Of a DNA stretch of 64,000 bases, positions 59,495-64,000 are shown in pieces. Source of the DNA: an uncultured Oscillospiraceae bacterium (lineage in GTDB: Bacteria > Bacillota_A > Clostridia > Oscillospirales > Oscillospiraceae). The DNA lies in NCBI GenBank assembly GCA_910579155.1, contig CAJTTS010000005.1:1-64000 (forward strand). The letters run 5' to 3'. Below the pieces are notes generated by a model, which saw nothing but the letters and a program-made list of their open reading frames with translations, was not told the origin of the DNA and did not search any database. The stretch's first letter is position 1. Every line of letters begins with the position of its first letter. The position numbers and the translations under genes were made by a program.

Positions 59495-60277
59495 TTAGCT
59501 TCCTCTCTGCCTCACTGCCTCGTAGAGCACCACTGCCGCCGCAGCGGAGGCGTTGAGGGAGTTGAGCTGTCCCTTCATGGGGATGGATACCAGAAAGTCG
59601 CACTGTTCCCGGACCAGGCGGCCCATGCCGTCCCCCTCACTGCCGATGACGATGGCGGCGGGGCCTTTCAAATCGGCCTCGTACAGGCTTGTCCCGCCGT
59701 CGGCGGCGGCGCCGAACACCCAGAGTCCCTCGTCCTTGAGCTGCTTGAGCAGGGCGGTCAGATTGGGCACCCTGGCCACGGGCAGGTAGCTCACCGCCCC
59801 GGCGCTGGTCTTGGCCACAATGGCGGTCAGCCCGGCGGAGCGCCGCTTGGGGATGATGACCCCGTGGGCTCCGGCGCACTCGGCGGTGCGGATCACCGCC
59901 CCCAGGTTGTGGGGATCGGACAGCTCGTCGCACACCACGACGAGGGGCGCCTCCCCCTTCTCCCGGGCGGCGTTCAGGATATCGTCCACGCCGGCGTACT
60001 CCCGGACGGCGGCCACGGCGACCACCCCCTGGTGGCTCTTGGTGCGGCTCATGCCGTCCAGCTTGCGCCGGTCCGCCTCGGTGACCACAATGCCCTTGTT
60101 CCGGGCGGTGGAGGCAATGTGGCCCAGGGTGGCGTCCGTCTCCCCCCGGGCGATATAAATTTTGTCGATGGCGGCGCCGGAACGCAGGGCCTCGATTACC
60201 GCGTTGCGCCCCTCGATGAGGCCGTCGGCCCCGGCTTCCACGTCTTTGGGTGTGCGTTGATTATTTTTGTCCCGCAT
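59495..60277 (-). CDS. rlmB: 23S rRNA 2'-O-ribose methyltransferase, RlmB/TrmH family
   Basis: 260 residues. N-terminal substrate-binding domain (LIEGRNAVIEAL, AIDKIYIARGE) and a SPOUT knot domain with the three motifs: DPHNLGAVIRTAECAGAHGV, VIGSEGDGMGRLV and IPMKGQLNSLNASAAAA. Uses SAM to methylate a guanosine of 23S rRNA in E. coli (G2251); the exact target here is inferred. AAAGGAG precedes ATG 60277. Confidence 0.92.
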   Translation of the reverse strand: MRDKNNQRTPKDVEAGADGLIEGRNAVIEALRSGAAIDKIYIARGETDATLGHIASTARNKGIVVTEADRRKLDGMSRTKSHQGVVAVAAVREYAGVDDILNAAREKGEAPLVVVCDELSDPHNLGAVIRTAECAGAHGVIIPKRRSAGLTAIVAKTSAGAVSYLPVARVPNLTALLKQLKDEGLWVFGAAADGGTSLYEADLKGPAAIVIGSEGDGMGRLVREQCDFLVSIPMKGQLNSLNASAAAAVVLYEAVRQRGS

Positions 60278-60331
60278 GGGAAAAACTCCTTTGTGTATAG
60301 TTGGATTGGTGTATCGCGCTGTAATTTTATA

Positions 60332-60360
60332 AGTATACCATAATTTTTCTCCGGGTGAAA
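60332..60360 (-). promoter_or_regulatory. Promoter of rlmB
   Basis: On the minus strand TTTCAC (60355-60360), 17 bp, TATACT (60332-60337). Confidence 0.6.
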
Positions 60361-60429
60361 GAGGGAACGGGCATCTTTTCCTCCCCTTTTTTCGTCATAG
60401 AAAGTTTACAGCCCCGTTAAGAACATTTC

Positions 60430-60458
60430 TTGTTTTTATTGACAAGGTATGGTATACT
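60430..60458 (+). promoter_or_regulatory. Promoter of ftsH
   Basis: TTGTTT (60430-60435), 17 bp, TATACT (60453-60458). A TTGACA inside the spacer (60439-60444) is badly placed for a second promoter. Confidence 0.6.
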
Positions 60459-60531
60459 TCTGTAACAACGTTTCTCAAGGAAGGTTGAAACCACTCCGGG
60501 ATATCCCGGTTACATGAAGGAGGTTGAGCCG

Positions 60532-62709
60532 ATGGCCGACCCATTAAAACCTAACGATCCAAATCGGCGGAACGACCAGAACGGCGACGACGACAAAAAG
60601 CGAAGCCCTCTGGGGTTCTTCAACATCGTATTGTGGGCGGTGCTTCTGGTGTTTTTGCTCCAGATGTGCCGCAGCTCGGTGGAGAACGCCGCCGTGCAGG
60701 TGGTGGCCTACTCCGATTTCATTCAATGGGTGGAAGCGGGGTATGTGGAGACGGTGGACATGGAGTCCAGCGTCTACACCTTTACGCTGAAGGAGGAGGC
60801 GCCTCCGCTGAAGGAGCTGGTGGACCAGATGTCCGACGCCTATGGCAGCGGGGCGCTGGGCAATCTATTCAACCAGTTTGACCGACAGGACCTGGCCAGC
60901 GCCGCCAGCAGCTCTATCAAATTCCAGGTGGGTCCGGTGAGCGATCCTGATCTGGTCCAACGCCTGACGGACAACGGGGTAACGTTCGGCAGGGACCCGG
61001 TGACGGAGGAGCAGTATATGATCTCCGCCGTGGTTAGCTACGTGCTGCCCATTGTGCTGATGGTAGTGGTCATGCTGTTCATCTACCGCTATATGTTCAA
61101 GAAGATGGGATCCGGCGGCGGCTTCGGCGGCATCGGCGGCGTGGGCAAGTCCAACGCCAAGGTGTACGTGGAGAAAAAGACTGGCGTCACCTTCCGGGAC
61201 GTGGCGGGCCAGGACGAGGCCAAGGAGAGCCTGGAGGAGATCATCGACTTCCTCCACAACCCCGGCAAATACACCGAGATCGGCGCGAAGCTGCCCAAGG
61301 GCGCGCTGCTGGTGGGTCCGCCGGGCACGGGTAAGACCCTGCTGGCCAAGGCCGTGGCCGGCGAGGCCAACGTGCCGTTCTTCTCCATCTCCGGCTCCGA
61401 TTTCGTGGAGATGTTCGTGGGCGTGGGCGCGAGCCGTGTCCGCGACCTGTTCAAGGAGGCCAGCAAGATGGCCCCCTGCATCATCTTCATCGACGAGATC
61501 GACACCATTGGCAAGAGCCGGGACAACCGCATGGGCGGCAACGACGAGCGGGAACAGACTCTGAACCAGCTTTTAGCCGAGCTGGACGGCTTCGACCCCG
61601 GAAAGGGTGTCATCGTGCTGGGGGCCACCAACCGCCCTGAGGTGCTGGACAAGGCGTTGCTCCGTCCGGGCCGCTTTGACCGGCGCATCACCATTGACCG
61701 GCCCAACCTGGCGGGACGGCTTGCCACACTGCAAGTCCACACCCGCAAGATCAAGCTGGCTGAGGATGTGGATTTGAACAAGATCGCCCTGGCTACTGCG
61801 GGCTGCGTGGGCGCGGACCTTGCCAATCTGGTGAACGAGGCCGCCTTGCGGGCCGTCCGCAAGGGCCGCAGGCTGGTCACCCAGGAGGACCTGCTGGCTT
61901 CCTTCGAGTTCGTCATCGCGGGCAGCGAGAAGAAAAACTCCGTGCTTACCGAGTTCGAGCGCAAGCTGGTGGCCTATCACGAAGTGGGCCACGCCATGGT
62001 GGCCTACAAGCAGAAGAACGCCGAGCCGGTGCAGAAGATCACTATCGTCCCCCACACCGAGGGCAGCTTGGGCTACACCCTGCTGATGCCCGAGGAGGAC
62101 AAGACCAATCTGCGCACGAAAGAAGAGCTGATGGCAAAGATTACCGTGTCCATGGGCGGCCGTGCCGCCGAGGAGGTGGTGATGGAGACCATGACCAACG
62201 GCGCTTCCCAGGACATTCAGGAGGCCACCAACATTGCCCGGAACATGGTCGCCATGTACGGCATGAGCGAGGAGTTCGGAATGATGGCCCTGGGTTCCGT
62301 CCGCAACCAGTACCTGGACGGCGGCTACGGTCTGGACTGCGCCCAGGATACCGCCGCCGTCATGGATAAGGCGGTCAAGGCGGTGCTGGATGTGTGCTAC
62401 GCCGACGCGGTGGAGGTCATCAAGGCCAACCGGGAGGACATGGACAAGGTGGTGGCCTACCTGCTGGAGAAGGAGACCATCACCGGCGGCGAGATGGTGG
62501 CCATCATCGAGGGTCGGGACCCGGCGCTGGTGGAGGGGGCCTATACCTCCACCAAGGCCAAGCCCCAGCTCCCCGAGGACGTGGAACCCCCCGCCCGGCA
62601 CATCCATATCGTGGATGAGCCCATTCCCATGCCGCCCCACGAGGAGGACGGGGAGAAGCCCAAGGATGGGGAGGCCCCGGAACAGCCGGACAAACCGAAA
62701 GAGGAATAA
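60532..62709 (+). CDS. ftsH: ATP-dependent zinc metalloprotease FtsH
   Basis: 725 residues. ATG 60532 is chosen because AAGGAGG lies 10 bases upstream; the earlier ATG at 60514 is part of that site. TM1 (about 24-45), a short extracytoplasmic domain, TM2 (about 164-184), Gly-rich linker, AAA+ domain with Walker A GPPGTGKT (262-269), Walker [12 protein letters not shown] with arginine fingers (RPGRFDRRI), and protease domain with HEVGH at 483-487 (usually HEAGH). Degrades membrane and short-lived cytosolic proteins as a hexamer. The C-terminus is an acidic Pro-rich tail. Own promoter and terminator. Confidence 0.97.
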   Translation: MADPLKPNDPNRRNDQNGDDDKKRSPLGFFNIVLWAVLLVFLLQMCRSSVENAAVQVVAYSDFIQWVEAGYVETVDMESSVYTFTLKEEAPPLKELVDQMSDAYGSGALGNLFNQFDRQDLASAASSSIKFQVGPVSDPDLVQRLTDNGVTFGRDPVTEEQYMISAVVSYVLPIVLMVVVMLFIYRYMFKKMGSGGGFGGIGGVGKSNAKVYVEKKTGVTFRDVAGQDEAKESLEEIIDFLHNPGKYTEIGAKLPKGALLVGPPGTGKTLLAKAVAGEANVPFFSISGSDFVEMFVGVGASRVRDLFKEASKMAPCIIFIDEIDTIGKSRDNRMGGNDEREQTLNQLLAELDGFDPGKGVIVLGATNRPEVLDKALLRPGRFDRRITIDRPNLAGRLATLQVHTRKIKLAEDVDLNKIALATAGCVGADLANLVNEAALRAVRKGRRLVTQEDLLASFEFVIAGSEKKNSVLTEFERKLVAYHEVGHAMVAYKQKNAEPVQKITIVPHTEGSLGYTLLMPEEDKTNLRTKEELMAKITVSMGGRAAEEVVMETMTNGASQDIQEATNIARNMVAMYGMSEEFGMMALGSVRNQYLDGGYGLDCAQDTAAVMDKAVKAVLDVCYADAVEVIKANREDMDKVVAYLLEKETITGGEMVAIIEGRDPALVEGAYTSTKAKPQLPEDVEPPARHIHIVDEPIPMPPHEEDGEKPKDGEAPEQPDKPKEE

Positions 62710-62722
62710 GGGCATTAAAATT

Positions 62723-62764
62723 GTTCCTTTTCTTGAAAGAAAAGGAACCGAAAAGAACTTTTAG
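62723..62764. repeat. Intergenic palindromic repeat
   Basis: Perfect 26-bp palindrome (62723-62748; half GTTCCTTTTCTTG) followed by CCGAAAAGAACTTTTAG. The palindrome is nearly the same as 23481-23506, and the tail as 54998-55020. Three related copies in one window suggest a dispersed family. Confidence 0.6.
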
Positions 62765-62765
62765 T

Positions 62766-62800
62766 CCCGCCCGGAGCATCGCTCCGGGCGGGTGTTTTGT
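62766..62800. terminator. Terminator after ftsH
   Basis: 12-bp perfect GC stem CCCGCCCGGAGC/GCTCCGGGCGGG, ATC loop, then TGTTTTGTG. Lies between convergent ftsH and the anti-sigma gene. Confidence 0.8.
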
Positions 62801-62822
62801 GTGTTGTGGATTGAGGGCGGGG

Positions 62823-63491
62823 TCAGTCCGCAAGTCCCATTTCCACGTCCAGGCCCAGTTGCTTCAGCGCGGCGTCCAGCCAGGGGCGGTAGACGGGATA
62901 GTCCACCATCTCGAACTCGCCGCCCACTACGAAGGACCCGTCCTCGGCGGGCTGGATATCCTTGAAGTCGTCTAGGCTGATGCTGCCGGGCAGGGCGAAA
63001 TTGTCGCCGCCGATGGCGCAGGTGTCCCCAAACTGGACCAGCTCCACCCAGCCCAGATCGTCGGCGGGGCCGCCCACCACCAGCCAGCCCTTGTTCCCCG
63101 AGGCGGGATCGGTGCGCTCGTAGATATAGGGAGTGTCCTCGTCTGTCTTGCCGGTGATGTCAATCTCCTGCCCGTCCACCGCCAGCAGAACCCGGCCGTC
63201 CTTCAAGGCGATGGGGCTGGTATCCTCGCCAGTGAAGTCGAAAAACGCCTGGTCCGTCCCGGGCAGGACAGTCATCACCCCGCCCGCCACGAAATTGTAC
63301 ACCTGGGCAGGCAAACCCGCCGCGATGGACAGCACGCACCCCACCGCCAGCGCCGCCGCCAAAATCAGCTTGCCCGCGCGGGGCATGCGCCGCTTCTGAG
63401 TATCCTTATTCTCCAACATATTCATAATTTCCTCCTTTTTCCGGTCACTGAGCGTGACCTGCTCCATCATTCGCCGATAGTCGTACATCAT
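62823..63491 (-). CDS. Putative membrane anti-sigma factor
   Basis: 222 residues: about 37 basic cytoplasmic residues (MMYDYRRMMEQVTLSDRKKE), one TM segment (about 39-60, KLILAAALAVGCVLSIAAG), then an extracytoplasmic domain with no recognised family but repeated acidic beta-like segments. It overlaps the ECF sigma gene by 47 bases and has AAAAAGGAG before ATG 63491, so it is translationally coupled. Sequence topology and pairing suggest it binds the sigma factor at the membrane. No classical zinc anti-sigma (HxxxCxxC) motif, so it is a DUF-type regulator or just a co-expressed sensor. Confidence 0.7.
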   Translation of the reverse strand: MMYDYRRMMEQVTLSDRKKEEIMNMLENKDTQKRRMPRAGKLILAAALAVGCVLSIAAGLPAQVYNFVAGGVMTVLPGTDQAFFDFTGEDTSPIALKDGRVLLAVDGQEIDITGKTDEDTPYIYERTDPASGNKGWLVVGGPADDLGWVELVQFGDTCAIGGDNFALPGSISLDDFKDIQPAEDGSFVVGGEFEMVDYPVYRPWLDAALKQLGLDVEMGLAD

Positions 63492-63942
63492 CGCTCAACT
63501 CCTTTTTCAGCATGTCCCGGGCCCGGGACATACGCGTCTGTACCGCTGTGCGGGAGATGTGCAGGATGTCCCCGATTTCCCCCTGGCCGTAGCCCTCCCA
63601 ATAATAAAGATGGACCACCGCCCGGTATTTGGGGGGCAGGGCCATCACCGCGTCCCATACCTCCCGGTCCGTATCGTCCCGGAAGGGAAGGGACTCGTCC
63701 AGCTCCCCCACGTTCCGCCGCCAGAAGGACCTCAAATGGCTTTTACACAGGTTGGCGGTGCAGGTGAGCAGCCAGCTCTTTTCCCTGCCCGGCAGGAGGA
63801 CGGTTTTCCCCTCCGCCAGCTTGAGGAACACGCTTTGACAGACATCTTCCCCATCGGCGCGGTTGCCCATGTAGCTGTAGGCCAGCCGGAACACGTCGTC
63901 GCCGTATTGGCGGAACAGGTCCGCCAGCACGTTGGCGTCCAT
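63445..63942 (-). CDS. ECF-family RNA polymerase sigma factor
   Basis: 165 residues. Region 2 (DVFRLAYSYMGNRADGEDVC, then QSVFLKL) and region 4 (VWDAVMALPPKYRAVVHLYY, then GEIGDILHISRTAVQTRMSR) are clear; regions 1 and 3 are absent as in ECF sigmas. AAAAGGGGGTGA before the ATG. Directs RNA polymerase to stress or envelope genes; targets not visible. Co-transcribed with the overlapping membrane protein. The promoter lies at or beyond the window end. Confidence 0.9.
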   Translation of the reverse strand: MDANVLADLFRQYGDDVFRLAYSYMGNRADGEDVCQSVFLKLAEGKTVLLPGREKSWLLTCTANLCKSHLRSFWRRNVGELDESLPFRDDTDREVWDAVMALPPKYRAVVHLYYWEGYGQGEIGDILHISRTAVQTRMSRARDMLKKELSDDVRLSANDGAGHAQ

Positions 63943-64000
63943 TTGCGGTCACCCCCTTTTCGATGTTGTTACGCTGCGAGGCGGCCAGGACGTTCGGTCG

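Noticed and set aside
59205..59603. Coding frames across the 59.3-kb inverted repeat
   Set aside because: The translations are Arg/Pro-rich and appear on both strands because of the inverted repeat; no start signals.

Overview
The window reads as chromosomal DNA of a GC-rich, anaerobic gut Firmicute, most likely a member of the Oscillospiraceae (Flavonifractor/Lawsonibacter/Pseudoflavonifractor-like). This is an inference from several things seen together: high GC coding with strong AGGAGG-type ribosome binding sites, an SLH-anchored giant surface protein built of MBG/YDG-type repeats, a glnA-ANTAR-gltBD operon, a GSI-alpha type glutamine synthetase, TldD/TldE, LCP and FtsH genes of Clostridial type, and debris of Clostridial integrative elements. 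No phage or CRISPR locus was seen.

Layout. Positions 1-2268 are a scrapyard of broken genes: a formylglycine-generating-enzyme-like lipoprotein, an antirestriction-like protein, an IS5-type transposase and two DUF1016 nuclease-associated genes, with one apparently intact small membrane protein. metF (minus) follows, then a 13.5-kb gene for a secreted repeat protein ending in three SLH domains, and tRNA-Leu(CAG). Positions 17.4-25.6 kb hold a nitrogen-assimilation operon on the minus strand in the order glnA, ANTAR regulator, gltB, gltD, divergent from an asparagine synthetase at 25.7 kb. Positions 27.5-33.9 kb hold two AraC-family regulators and an unsaturated-uronide cluster: GH88 hydrolase, a GPH transporter broken by a deletion/frameshift, a DhuD-like reductase and a DhuI-like isomerase. 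A repeated candidate operator sits before the second regulator and again before the GH88 gene.

Positions 34-36.8 kb hold a Suv3-like helicase with a C-terminal four-cysteine motif and an orphan nucleotidyltransferase. At 37-42.4 kb a solute-binding lipoprotein is paired with a 1,303-residue hybrid histidine kinase and no permease. A GPH/MFS transporter with a DUF2804 protein, TldD/TldE, a TrkA/KtrA-type RCK protein, release factor 2, a 5'-nucleotidase with LysM, and an LCP protein follow. At 53.8-56.4 kb there is a small NMT1/tauABC-like ABC transporter.

The right end (56.4-64 kb) carries an uncharacterised gene, a membrane protein that looks like a P-type ATPase with a degenerate phosphorylation site, rlmB, ftsH, and an ECF sigma/anti-sigma pair. 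Between genes there are many clear sigma-A-like promoters and hairpin terminators, a 26-bp palindrome with two diverged relatives elsewhere in the window, and one long inverted repeat at about 59.3 kb.

The observations most worth following are the degenerate P-type ATPase-like protein, the giant modular SLH protein, the bacterial Suv3-like helicase, the solute-binding protein/hybrid kinase pair, and the hexaloop hairpin between the ANTAR gene and gltB. None of these is proven here to be a new system; each is inferred from sequence read by eye.
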